Positions 1 to 10,846 of a DNA stretch of 64,000 bases are shown here, one piece after another (the first letter of the stretch is position 1; each line of letters begins with the position of its first letter). The stretch spans positions 266,046,392 to 266,110,391 of the forward strand of contig NC_090323.1 in assembly GCF_040869045.1 (NCBI RefSeq). Reading direction: 5' to 3'. The notes under the pieces are model-generated. The model was not told the origin of the DNA. It saw only the letters and a list, made by a program, of their open reading frames with translations, and ran no database searches. A program made the translations under genes and the position numbers. This DNA comes from Eurosta solidaginis (lineage: Eukaryota; Arthropoda; Insecta; Diptera; Tephritidae).

Positions 1-635
1 CTATTCCCCAAATTCATGTTAACTTAACAGGGTGCAAGACGTAACAGAAAATTCTCTTAACGATTTTCTCTGTTCGCCTGTTACCAAAAAATTCTCTGAT
101 CAGAGCAAGTATATTGCAAATTTAATTCTCTGATTTTTTGCAAATAAATTATGATGGTTGGAATTGTTTCATTGTAAATTGACTTGCCCCATTAAGTAAG
201 GTCTTAGGAGACAATTATTCAATAGCATGTTTGGTGCAGATGTAAAGCATTTGCATCAATTTATTTTTATTTTTTTCAACTTGTGGTTCAAATGCCGCTC
301 GTTGTTTTATTATATATTTATTGCTCCCATCTCATTACCACGAATTAGGAAAAGTGCCCATTTTTCCCAAAACAGCCGATTTTACCAGGCCATCAGAAAT
401 AGGGAACAACATATCTGCTCGAATAATATTACCACAAATTCCCCACCTTCAACTACATGGCGCGGCCCTAGGCGGTGGAAATTGTCCCTGCTGATTTAAC
501 TTTTTACAATATACAACATAGTTGTCAAATTATTAGTGTAATTTTTTTATCATACACAAGCTCCTGAGCTCCATACGGGAGTGCTTTTTCTTGGCACTTT
601 CATAAGAAATTCAAGCATTTTCACGATTCGAAATT
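1..635. other. AT-rich DNA without a recognised gene
   Basis: I see no exon, RNA gene or named repeat here. An open frame at 227-499 (90 codons) has AT-driven composition and no recognisable domain, so it is not called as a gene. Confidence 0.5.
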
Positions 636-1231
636 ATATGTGAGGGCATATGAGAGTGCTAAAATTTTTATACCTTTCATGAAAATGAAATGGTATATTA
701 ATTTCGTCACGAAACCCAAAATTGTAAGTCCTCAAAGGAAAATAGATAGACCCACCATTAAGTATACCGAAATAATCAGGATGAAGAGCTGAGTTGATTG
801 AGCCATGTCCGTCCGTCCGTCCGTTAACACGATAACTTGAGTAAATTTTGAGGTATCTTGATGAAATTTCGTATGTAGGTTCCTGATATCTCGAAAAGGC
901 GTCCACCTACAGAACTAAGGCCCACTCCCTTTTAAAATACTCATTAACCCCTTTCATTTGATACCCATATTGTAAAAACAAATTCTAGGGTCACCCCTGG
1001 CCCACCTTTATGGCGATATCTCGAAACGGCGTCCACCTATGGAACTAAGGATCACTCCCTTTTAAAATACTCTTTAATACCTTCCATTTGATACACATGT
1101 CATACAAACACATTCCAGGGTTACCCTCGGTTCATTTTCCTACATGATTATTTTCCGATATGTTGTCACCATAGCTCTCAACTGAGTATGTAATGTTCGG
1201 TTACTCCCGAACTTAACCTTCCTTACTTGTT
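636..1231 (+). repeat. Paired-hairpin repeat, chimeric copy (type II 5' end, type I 3' end)
   Basis: The left part has a stem-loop (TTTCAT 675-680, ATGAAA 685-690) followed by TGGTATATTAATTTC, the 5' block of the type II family also seen inverted at 48164-48970. A CCGTCCGTCCGT box with AACACGATAACTTGAG follows at about 808-842. Then come repeated 'ATCTCGAAA.GGCGTCCACCTA..GAACTAAGG' modules (about 890 and 1019). The right end is type I: stem GTTCGG/CCGAAC at 1195-1212, an 8-nt spacer, then CCTTACTTGTT (1221-1231). No coding capacity is visible. The left boundary is approximate. Confidence 0.7.
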
Positions 1232-1430
1232 TATTTTATATTTATCTTTAAAAAAAATTTATTTTATTTTTTAAAAATCGGTTAGGTATGTACATCTGTT
1301 CAATATATATTTCTTATCTTATAAATCCGATTATTTGGAGATTACGAACGGGATAATATTATTGTTCAGCCCCATTCATGAAAGGTTGAAGTCTTCGGCA
1401 CGGCCGAAGACAGTCCTGTCCTTACTTGTT
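1232..1430 (+). repeat. Paired-hairpin repeat, type II 3' end fragment
   Basis: It ends with a perfect 9-bp stem (GTCTTCGGC 1391-1399, GCCGAAGAC 1403-1411), an 8-nt spacer and CCTTACTTGTT (1420-1430). The preceding 'CAGCCCCATTCATGAAAGG' block matches the copy at 31080-31145 and, inverted, the copy at 48164-48240. Only the 3' part is present. It directly follows another member of the same superfamily. Confidence 0.7.
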
Positions 1431-2884
1431 TTTTTCTTATATTCAAAGTGTGAATTTGAATCTGTGCCTATGATTCAGGGCAAAACAAGAACAAAAGTGC
1501 TACAAGTGTATAGGGGTTGAGCAGCTCCGATGTAAAGAAATATTTTGACAAGTATAAAATACATTATTCAGTCAACAAATATAGTCAAAAAAGATTCAGA
1601 AAGCTGAATTAAAAATTATTATAAATTTTTGATCTCCTAAAGTAAACACATTTGATTTGAGTGGGTATAAACCAACCTAGATTGGTATATATGTACACAC
1701 ATATATTCCTAAACTAAAGATCAGCCTACACCCCCATTTCCCACCCACTTCATTGATACCAATATATCCATACATAAGCTAACAAATGTTTGTACATTCA
1801 CATGTTCAAATAAAAGACAAACCGTTTCAATCAACCACTTCCTACAAAAACTATTCTTACGCACAAGCATATGTACAAATCTATGTTCATATGTAAGCTA
1901 AGAAATATTTTTATATTCGCATGTTGACAAACAAAACAAAATTCACTTCAACCATCCAACCATACGCACAAGCACACATACATATGTACATATGTATGCT
2001 CATGTTTTGTATGTAAATCGCAAAATCCTGAAAACTAGCTTCCTCTTTATTTTTCATTCATAAATGCTACTTCTTAAGTTGCCCGAATTGGTGATAGAAT
2101 TCGGCAACATGGCATTTGATAAAATCGTCAAAAGACAAATTTTTGCGATTTTATAAATTCCAACTTCGATGCATATTGGGGGTATTCATTATGACGAGCA
2201 TAACTACTTTCATAACCCCGCACCTTTCCTATGAAATAATACCAAACTATTTATAAGCCTGTATGAAAGTACTAATATGTTTGTAAAGAAATAAGCAAAA
2301 TTTCTGCAATTTGCATCAACATAAAACAAGCAAATATATTGCTACAAGTAATAAAATTTAAATTTAATTAATCCTACTAAATACCTATATTCCCACAAAG
2401 AAATCATATTAAGAGAAAATCCAGAGAATTTATACACCAGCTGAAACTGTTGACAGAGAATTTTCTGCTGTTAACTGGTTAACATTGAAATTGGATTGTG
2501 TGTGGTGAAGTGCAAGACGTGTTCACATGCAAAAAAGTTGGAATCTAGCAAAAACGCCTTCTCATTGTGTTTAAATTCTCTGATAATACCATTGGTGGTA
2601 AGCAATCGGATGTGGCCTACATTAGACTGGTTCGTAATAAGGTTGCAAAAAACTTCGCCTAAATTTGAAGCATATGTTGTTTGTGTCTCAGAAGAAACTT
2701 TTGGTACTATGAATTGTATACTTGTAATGTTTTTAAAGCTAAAGTATTACTACTGTGCTCTTGAGAATGTCTTTATTACTTCCTTTATATTAGGTCGGTT
2801 GAATATTTATCTGCTTTTCATACAAATCTTGCAATCGATTTTTAAGTAACTTCTCCTTGAACTACAAACGTGAAACTTTACACA
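1431..2884. other. AT-rich non-coding DNA with ACATACATATG-type simple sequence
   Basis: It contains scattered ACATACATATGTA simple repeats (1690-2010) typical of fly introns and intergenic DNA. The open frame at 2496-2849 (117 codons) is AT-driven and unlike any family I know. Nothing else is recognised. Confidence 0.45.
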
Positions 2885-3399
2885 TAGGTTAGAACACCGT
2901 GACAAAAAAGGGGAAAATCCGCTAGGTGGCGCACGGATCGAAATAATTAGATAAAGAATTTGAAAATTTTCAAACCAGCTTTTAAGTAACTTCTCGATGA
3001 GATGGAGACTTGAAATTTCAAACTTAATTCAGAGGTCGATGACAGCCGATAACACGATACAAAAAGATTCGCTAGGGGTGCAGGGAAGAGGGAATTTTTG
3101 GATTGATTTTTATGTAAGTTCTCATCGAGATACAACTGTAAAACTTCACAGATAGGATAAGACACCGAGAAAATTTTATAAAAGAAGAAAAAAATACGTT
3201 AGGTGGCGCACGGATCGAAATATTTATATAAGAATTTGGAAACTTGGTGTTTTGAGATCGATTTTAAAGTAACTCCTCATTAAGCTACAAACGTGAAACA
3301 TCACAGACAAGGTAAGACACCGTGACAAAGGAACAAAAGGAGGAAAAAATTCCGCCACGGATCGAAAAAATTAGATAATAATTTGGAAATTTGAAACAG
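2885..3399. repeat. Satellite-like tandem repeat block, left of the copia insertion
   Basis: Degenerate units repeat the motifs GCTAGGTGGCGCACGGATCG (about 2921, 3067 degenerate, 3196, 3348 partial) and TTTTAAGTAACTTCTCGATGAG, with spacing of roughly 130-150 bp. The same family occurs right of the copia element (7751-8090), at 26260-26460 and at 44270-45160. It is non-coding, and short open frames across it are chance. Confidence 0.75.
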
Positions 3400-3404
3400 G
3401 GTTT

Positions 3405-3547
3405 TATTGTTAAATAATATAAATCTGGCAACTCTAATTATCAGTTTTCTTTTCATACTATTTCATTATACCTCTGTTCGTATTATACTGAATAAAGTTA
3501 GTCGCCATCTTACTCTGAAACTGCGTGTACAAATCTCTATTACAACA
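3405..3547 (+). repeat. copia 5' LTR
   Basis: 143 bp ending in ACAACA. I found no difference from 7603-7745. It carries a short AATAAA-type signal (CTGAATAAAG, about 3490). If the end were placed at the canonical TGTT (3408), the target duplication would not match. Confidence 0.92.
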
Positions 3548-3558
3548 GGTTATGGGCC
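3548..3558 (+). promoter_or_regulatory. Primer binding site, complementary to an internal part of initiator tRNA-Met
   Basis: GGTTATGGGCC directly follows the 5' LTR. It is the complement of the anticodon stem-loop region of insect initiator tRNA-Met, the half-tRNA priming site known for Drosophila copia. This places the element in the copia lineage proper. Confidence 0.8.
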
Positions 3559-3605
3559 TATCCACATAGAGTAAAATTAAAGTTAAATATATTAATTTAA
3601 TTAAA

Positions 3606-6600
3606 ATGGCGACGGGCACACTCAGTTTTCCTTTCGAAAAACTTCGCGGTCGGGAAAATTTTGATGTTTGGCGGCGAAATGCAAAGTCATACTTGGTGCT
3701 GAAAAATTGTTGGAAAATCACCGAAGCAGGTTTGTCTGAAAATGCATCGGAAAAAGATCGTGACACAAACGAACGGGCGCTGGCGGAGATTACGCTCATG
3801 GTGGAGCCGAGTAATTTCTCGCACATAGCAAATGCACAGACGGCAAAAGAAGCATCGGATTCAATAATGGCAGCGTATGAGGACAGTGGTTTAACTCGCA
3901 AGGTAGAGCTTTTGAAAAAGCTGGTGCAGTTAAAACTCGAACAGTTCCAGACCATACAGGATTATGTGAATGAAGTGGTCATGACTTCAATAAAATTGCA
4001 AAGTGCAGGTTTAAATGTCGGTGATGAATTGATTGCATCTTTATTGCTAGCTGGGTTGCCTAATGAGTATCAAGCTCTTGTTATGGCAGTGGAAAATTCC
4101 AAATCGAAGTTAACCGTCGACAGCGTAAAGAATTTGTTGTTGCAAGACGTCAAATTGGATTGTAGTAAGGAATCCACCAACAACGCTTTGTATTCGAAGA
4201 ATTTCGAACCGAAAAAGAAGGACAAAAATTCTAATCGTAAAAAGTTTCGTTGTTTTAATTGTGGTCAGGAAGGCCATATGCGTAAAGAGTGTCGTAAATC
4301 TATACAGTCGAAAAAAGCAAATGAGAACGAAAGTAAAAGCAAGACAGCTATGTTTTCAAATTCTTTGCTAGCGAATTCGTGTTTACACTCTCAGAGTGGC
4401 GAGTGTGTATGGTACGTCGACTCAGGCGCAACGTCGCATATGACGAACGATCAACAGTTGCTTTCAAAAGTTCGAGCAGCAGAACACAACGAAGTTATTT
4501 TAGCTAACAGTGAGCGAGTTCCTGTTAACAGCGTAGGAGATGTTAGCCTACTGTTAAATGTCAACAAACAGAAAATTCCAACTAATGTTCGAAATGTTGA
4601 ATATGTTCCTAGTCTTTGTGCAAATCTTTTGTCAGTTCGACAAATGACTAAGCAAAACAAAAAGGTGGTGTTCGAAAAAAATGTATGTAAAATTTTCGAT
4701 GTGAAAGGCAATTTAATAGCAAAGGCATTTGCGGACAACGATTTATACAAGTTGGATTGCGTTAAAAATAAAGTTGGGAGAGCAATGACTACAGTTGATA
4801 ACTTTGAGCTTTGGCATCGTAGGCTGGCACACATTTGCAAGGAAAATATGAAACGAGTGCAGAATTCAACGCTTGGCGTTAATTACAGCAGCACAAGTGA
4901 CAAAGGGTGTATTATATGCTGTAAAGGTAAACAAACTAGAAATATAAACAAATCAGCTGGTACGCGTGCAGAAAATTTGTTAGACATCATACATTCTGAC
5001 GTGCTTGGTCCAATTAGCACAAAATCGTTCAGTGGTGCAAGATTTTTACTTGTATTTGTTGATGATTTTTCAAGAAAGGTATTTGCGATACCGATTGTAC
5101 GAAAGTCAGATATGTTTGCTAAATTTAAGGAATTTAAAAGCGAAGTAGAGACACAGTGTGGCCGTAAAATAAAAGTGCTGAGGACAGACAATGGCACTGA
5201 ATATTGCAACGAACCATTTGAAAATTTTTTGCGTGATTGTGGCATTGTTCATCAAAAAACAGCTCCCTACACGCCCGAACAGAACGGGGTGGCTGAGCGT
5301 ATGAACCGAACGTTGATTGAACGTGTTAGATGTATGTTATTAGATTCTGGCCTGAGAAATATATTCTGGGCAGAGGCTGCAAACACGGCAGCATATTTGG
5401 TAAACCGCATTCCATGTAGAGGTAATAATCGAAGTCCAGAAGAAATATGGTCAGGTGTTAAACCTAATTTAAAGCATTTACGAATATTTGGTTGTACAGC
5501 GATGGTTCACATACCGAAACAAAAACGTTTAAAACTTGATGCAAAATCAGATGAGTGCATATTTGTAGGATATTGTGCTGTGTCAAAAGCTTACCGGCTT
5601 TATCGTAAATCTGATTACAAGTTTATTGTGAGCCGTGATGTTACATTTATAGAAAATTCATGTGACGTAACGAAACATACAGAGCCAAATTTGATTATTG
5701 ATATTATTAATACAAGGGAAGATTATAACATTAACAATTCAGAGGAGGATAATATGAGCGAATTGTTAGATGTCAACAAATCTTCGGACAGTGACTACGA
5801 TACTCCTGATGAAAGTGAAGCAGTTAATATGCATAGTGACGATTATGATAAATTGTATCCAGTTCGTCGGTCGGAGCGTATTGCAAACAAAACGAAAAGA
5901 AATTTGTTGTTGACAGTGGTGTCTGATGCTGATGACCCTGTTAGTGTTGAAGAGGCATTGTATAGTGCAGAATCAAGTGCCTGGAAGCGCGCCATGGAAG
6001 AGGAGATGGATTCTCTTAAGTCAAACAACACTTGGGTGCTTACGAAATTGCCTGCTGGTAAAAAGGCAATAAGTTCAAAATGGGTATTCAAAGTGAAACG
6101 TGATGCAGCTGGTGAGCTTGTTCGTTATAAAGCAAGGCTCGTTGTGAAAGGTTGCTCGCAGAAACAAGGCGTCGATTATTCGGAAACATATTCACCGGTA
6201 GTTAGGTATAACTCATTGCGATTCTTGTTCGCCATGGCAGCGAAATATGACTTGGCGGTGCATCAATTAGATGCGGTAACAGCATTTTTAAATGGTGAGC
6301 TTCGTGAAGAAGTATACATGAAGCAACCGGAAGGCTATGATGATGGTTCAGGCAGAGTATGTCGTTTGGTGAAGTCACTATACGGCTTGAAACAAGCAAG
6401 CAAAGTTTGGAACGATAAATTGAATACAGTACTCATCGGTCTAGGACTAGTTCGGAGCGAAGTCGATCAATGTATCTACTATTGTGTAAAAGATCAAAGT
6501 ATGGTTTACGTAGCGATTTATGTAGACGACGTGTTGGTGTTCTCCAATGACAAAAAGGCTACACAGCGTTTTAAGAGCGAGTTGTCTTCCAGATTTAAAA

Positions 6601-7481
6601 TGAAAGACATGGGTTCAGCGTCATCCGTATTGGGCATGCGAGTTCAAAGAGATGAGGTAAAAAAACTAATAAAACTTGATCAATCTGAATATATTTGCAG
6701 TGTGCTCAAACGTTTTGGAATGGATGACTGTAATGCCGTTGCTACGCCACTTGATTTGTCACAGAAGCTAACTATTGAAATGTGTCCACGAACTGAAGAA
6801 GCAAAGAAAGAGATGGAAAATGTTCCATATATGGAGGCTATTGGTTGTCTGTTGTACGCAGCACAGAACACTCGACCTGATATCAGCTTCGCGGTCAATT
6901 TACTGAGTCGGTTTACACAAAATCCCGGCAAAGCTCATTGGCTTGCAGTGAAGCGTGTGATGCGATATTTGAAGGGAACTATAAACAAAGGCATCGTGTA
7001 CAAAAAATCTGCTGAAGGTCTAGTATGATTTTGCGATGCTGACTGGGCAGGAGATCTTGATCAGCGTCGATCAACTTCTGGTTACATGTTTGTTATGCAG
7101 GGTGGTGCTATATCTTGGTCAACGCATAGACAGCGAACCGTTGCATTGTCATCAACAGAAGCAGAACTTATGTCAATAGTGGGTGCAATGCAAGAAACGA
7201 TTTGGTTGAACCGATTGGAATCTGAGCTTATTCCTCGCGATGCAAAAACAACAACATTGTATTGCGATAACAAAAGCGCAATTCATATTGTTCGTAACAA
7301 CAATTTTTCTCCACGTACTAAACATGTCGATATAAAGGTGAAATTCATACAAGAAAGGCTGGAAGATAAGTCGTTAAAGCTAGAGTACATTTCTACAAGC
7401 GAGATGTTGGCAGATGGTTTAACGAAAGCTATAACAGCTGTTAAAAATGAATTTATTAATGTCGGAATAGGTTTACAGTAA
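3606..7481 (+). pseudogene. copia Gag-Pol polyprotein with one in-frame stop
   Basis: One frame of 1291 codons would encode the whole polyprotein: capsid-like Gag, then a CCHC zinc knuckle at residues 216-229 (CFNCGQEGHMRKEC). The protease has D272 in a DSGAT motif. Integrase has an HHCC site (H404, H409, C435, C438) and a DD35E triad (D465, D528, E564). Reverse transcriptase has YVDD at 972-975. RNase H begins FCDADWAGD with its first aspartate at codon 1144. A TGA at codon 1141 (7026-7028) cuts the frame just before RNase H, and the same frame stays open to TAA at 7479-7481. No frameshift was seen. The likely cause is a point mutation. The product without read-through would lack RNase H. 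The start at 3606 (AAAATGGCG) is 58 bp after the LTR. Confidence 0.95.
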
Positions 7482-7593
7482 ACTTACATATGTATTACTT
7501 AACATAGTTTTTGCAATGTAAACATTTTGGATTTGAATTAATGGTCGTAAATTTTTACTTATATATATTTACAATGTTGCCAGATGTTCTATT

Positions 7594-7602
7594 AAAGGGA
7601 AG
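7594..7602 (+). promoter_or_regulatory. copia polypurine tract
   Basis: AAAGGGAAG immediately precedes the 3' LTR. It would prime plus-strand DNA synthesis. Its position supports the TATTG start of the LTR. Confidence 0.75.
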
Positions 7603-7745
7603 TATTGTTAAATAATATAAATCTGGCAACTCTAATTATCAGTTTTCTTTTCATACTATTTCATTATACCTCTGTTCGTATTATACTGAATAAAGTTAGT
7701 CGCCATCTTACTCTGAAACTGCGTGTACAAATCTCTATTACAACA
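7603..7745 (+). repeat. copia 3' LTR
   Basis: 143-bp direct repeat of 3405-3547 with no difference seen. It is followed by GGTTT, the target duplication, and then by resumed satellite sequence (TTTTAAGTAACTTCTCGATG). Confidence 0.92.
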
Positions 7746-7750
7746 GGTTT

Positions 7751-8092
7751 TAAGTAACTTCTCGATGAGCTAGAGGCTAAAAATTTAGAGTTTAATTGAG
7801 AGGTCGATGACAGCCGATGACACAATACAAAAATTTCGCTAGGAGATGCACGGACTGAGATATTTAGAAAAATCAAACTGAACGAAGGGATTTTTGGGAT
7901 TGGTTTTTATGTAAGTTCTCATTGAGCTACAAGCGTAAAACTTAACCGATAGGTTAAGACACCGAGAAAATGTAAGAAAAGGAGGAAACAGGAGGTTTTT
8001 ATGTAAGTTCTCATTGAGCTACAAGCGTAAAACTTAACCGATAGGTTAAGACACCGAGAAAATGTAAGAAAAGAAGGAAACAAAAATAAAAT
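7751..8092. repeat. Satellite-like repeat block, right of the copia insertion
   Basis: This continues the block at 2885-3399. Units carry TAAGTAACTTCTCGATGAGC and a degenerate GCTAGGAGATGCACGG (7839). A local tandem duplication of about 92 bp (7902-7993 and 7994-8078) repeats the segment beginning GGTTTTTATGTAAG almost exactly. Confidence 0.75.
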
Positions 8093-8564
8093 AAAAAAAT
8101 TTTATACTTATATTTAAGAATTCATGAGCTTAACACTGGCTTATAATAATTGAATTTCAATTATTATGTTTTCTAAGAGAAACTGAAAAGAAAGAAATAT
8201 TTACTGGCATATTGCGATGGACCCATTTCGAAAACCGCCAACCGTTTTCTCATCTTCGTCGCCTAAACAACTCCTACAGCATCGGTGATAGGGAACTTCT
8301 AGCCTACCAATAAGGCAGTGTTGAGTCAGTACTCCTAAAAGTGTGGAAATTGTATACCTATTCAGGATGTTTACATGATTAGATCTCTTAAGATCTCATT
8401 TTTTGCAACTTGGATTTTGTAGCCATTTACCGTTGGCTTCATGGTAGATGAACTCGTTGAGCATTAGCTTGCATATGACAAAGGGTATACCTTGACATTC
8501 TTTGTCAGTAAGAATCTGCTAGACCATGCCTAGCCTACAAGTTCGTGCGCAATACAGTTTCCCG
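8093..8564. other. Non-coding DNA, probably decayed repeat
   Basis: No open frame or motif can be supported. Its position before a LINE-tail repeat suggests TE debris, but I could not recover any coding similarity. Confidence 0.3.
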
Positions 8565-8945
8565 TAATGACCAAGTGTCCCAGCCCAGCGGGTTACCGGC
8601 GGTAGGTATGCCTGTGGTAAGAGGCGACTAAAATACCAGATTCAAGGGGTTGTGTAGCGCAATATGTAGCTTCTCCAAACTTAATTGTCAACCTCACCTA
8701 TCCGTGGTGAATCCTGTTTCATTACCAGACGAGGCTCTGGCGACCCCAAGCTCCTCATGGAACTTGGGGGTGGGGAGAGAATGTTGCCATATAAATCGTT
8801 CCCAAGATGGTTGGGCTAGTACCCTAATTGTGCTGTGTTACCGTAGCGTACCGGATCTTTATCCGGCAAAGGACCATCATATCGATAACACTCCCCAAAG
8901 CCTTCGGGGAGTACCCTTATTGCTATAACAACAACAAAAACAACC
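8565..8945 (+). repeat. LINE 3'-tail repeat (family S), copy 1
   Basis: Shared landmarks of this family are GGTAAGAGGCGACTAAAATA, then GATTCAAGGGGTTG, GAGGCTCTGGCGACCCCAAG, ATCCGGCAAAGGACCATC, a stem ACTCCCC/GGGGAGT (about 8890-8914), and an (ACAACAACAAAAACAAC) tail. Four more copies lie at 17138, 26870, 32680 and 33580. Two minus-strand copies lie just downstream of reverse-transcriptase remnants, so I read the family as the 3' end of an R1-like LINE. Confidence 0.65.
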
Positions 8946-9893
8946 AAGTGTCCCAGGACCTATATACAACGTTCCTTATCGATAGAGTGTTTTCCTATGA
9001 AAACTGTCAACTCCATGATAGTTGATAATTTTGCCTGGAAGATACTACAATGATCAGGTAGTCTGATAGAGATTTAGAAGTATCGGTGCTTTGATCTGAC
9101 AACTTCTCTAATCCTACCGTTTAGCCAATAACCGTCGGTGTATATGGAAATGCTTTCATCTTTCCTAAACGCAAGGCTTTCCTTAACCCAAGGGTTGGAT
9201 ATCAAGAATGATCTCCGATTGTCCCTGTTCCTAGAGCACTAGTTGTGCTGCTCATACTAGATCTGTTAGCTTTTCGCAACAAGTTTAAATTTCAAGCCTT
9301 ACGGCCTTCAAGGCTGACCACCATACGACTACTACATACAGGAATATGGCTCGGATAAACGCGGTTCAAATCCATCTGCATTTTTTTCATTGGATGTTTG
9401 AAGGCATATAGTGCAATGAACGATTTCTTTTGATGCTGAATGTCGTTATCCTTCAAGTTCAGCACTTTCTCCAAAATTACGCTGAAACGTGGATTAGGAT
9501 GAGTAACTTTCCGATGGGATAATTTTGAGAAAATTGGCTATGGATAAAAATATTTAAAACAAAAGTACGCTTCGACTCCAAGGACATGATATTTATAAGT
9601 GAACACCGAACACGAAACGATGGTAAAGGGACGACAAAGCTCATCAACCGGCAGAGAAAAACATACGAAGGCGCAGATTCCAACCTTCTGATATAAACTG
9701 CAAGAAGAGGACCTTCAAATACCGCATACTCCAGCCTAATAATGGTTTAGAAGTATAGTGATCAGAAAAATTAGAATAGGTGCTACGCTTAAAGCCAACA
9801 TCGAATACTATTAAGAAACGGTCATATTAACGTGTATGACGAAGCTGAGCTAAGGATGAAAATAAATACCAACGTCACTGAATTCGCTGTTTA
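8946..9893. other. Non-coding DNA without recognised features
   Basis: Short open frames only. It may be decayed LINE sequence judged by context, but no reverse-transcriptase or endonuclease motif could be read. Confidence 0.3.
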
Positions 9894-10220
9894 GTACACT
9901 GAACCGAAAACGTACATGTTTTATTAAGAAAAAGTTTCATAGAAATTCACTCCGATTTTTTCTTAAAATTTAGGAAAAATTGCATACAATTTAGGAAATT
10001 TGCGTATGATCTAAGAAAAAATTCGTAAAATTATATTTATGACAAAACTTCGTTCTTATAATATAAGAACCATATTCATTAAGCTGCTTGAGTAAATTTG
10101 TTGATTGTACTTATATTCTTAAATTCTATGAATACGGTTTTTGGAGAGGTTTTCAATGAACATTTCTTAAAATGTACGCACTTTTCCTTAGTATACATCC
10201 ACTTTTTTGGTTCAGTGTAC
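9894..10220. mobile_element. Candidate MITE with ~17-bp terminal inverted repeats
   Basis: It starts GTACACTGAACCGAAAA and ends with the near reverse complement TTTTTGGTTCAGTGTAC, 327 bp in all. The interior is AT-rich and non-coding. I could not define a target duplication with certainty. It lies 3' of Gr66a. Confidence 0.5.
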
Positions 10221-10678
10221 AACGTTACAGATACTTTATCACATCGAAGTAATATTAGATCATTTTGCATAAGATGTATAATGACACTAAGCAATGTTTA
10301 TAAATAGGCGAGTATGGACACATCAGTAGTAAAAGTTGTCCAGTTCAAACAAATAAGGTTCCCAAAACGCTACCCTGTGGATTCCTCGAGGATGCTATGA
10401 AAGATGTTCTGTGAAACGATGAAGTGAAACAAAATTTTCATACATTTAAAAAAATTTTGTTAGAAACATTTGTATTTGAGTTCCATATTATTTTCGAACA
10501 CAAAATCACAACTCTCCCCATTGGCATAAAAAAGTTAGATAACATTCAATTGCAATACTAATATCAATTCAACTTCATGAATACCCAATTCAAGTGCCAT
10601 AACAGCCCCCTCCGTAGTTGGTGCAATACAAAAGCAGCTCAAGTTTTCGATTTCTGTACAACATTTCTCTATCTGCAT
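10221..10678. other. 3' flank of the gustatory receptor gene
   Basis: AT-rich sequence downstream of the minus-strand Gr66a stop codon. No further exon seen. An AATAAA motif overlaps the Gr66a stop codon itself, and no stronger polyadenylation signal is obvious in the next 100 bp. Confidence 0.4.
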
Positions 10679-10846
10679 TTATTTAGACACTGTACTGGGC
10701 TTGAAAGTGGACACAAATAACTCTAGAGCTGTTGTTGTATTGCCACTTGCACTTTCGTCATTATTGTGTATGGCGTCCTTGGCTTGTTGCGCTGCCAAAT
10801 TGAATTGTATCAGAATGATGAGGTAACTCGTTATACCGCCACTCAC
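10679..10846 (-). CDS. Gr66a: Gr66a exon 6 (TM7, C-terminus, stop)
   Basis: The acceptor is TACTTTCAG. The exon encodes VSGGITSYLIILIQF and a 40-residue polar tail ending STVSK, then TAA. An AATAAA hexamer overlaps the stop codon. Confidence 0.96.
   Translation of the reverse strand: MSGGITSYLIILIQFNLAAQQAKDAIHNNDESASGNTTTALELFVSTFKPSTVSK

Larger units (their letters stand above)
3405..7745 (+). mobile_element. Ty1/copia LTR retrotransposon, nearly intact
   Basis: This is a 4341-bp element with 143-bp LTRs that look identical (3405-3547 and 7603-7745), a half-tRNA type primer site, one gag-pol frame and a polypurine tract touching the 3' LTR. A 5-bp target duplication, GGTTT, flanks it (3400-3404 and 7746-7750). 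It sits inside a satellite-like repeat block that resumes on its right. LTR identity implies recent insertion. The only lesion seen is one in-frame TGA in pol (7026-7028). The LTR seems to start TATTGTT rather than TG, because both the target duplication and the polypurine tract fit that boundary. Confidence 0.96.

Noticed and set aside
3458..3955. 165-codon minus-strand frame over the copia 5' end
   Set aside because: It is antisense to gag and crosses the LTR. The sense frame has all the domains.
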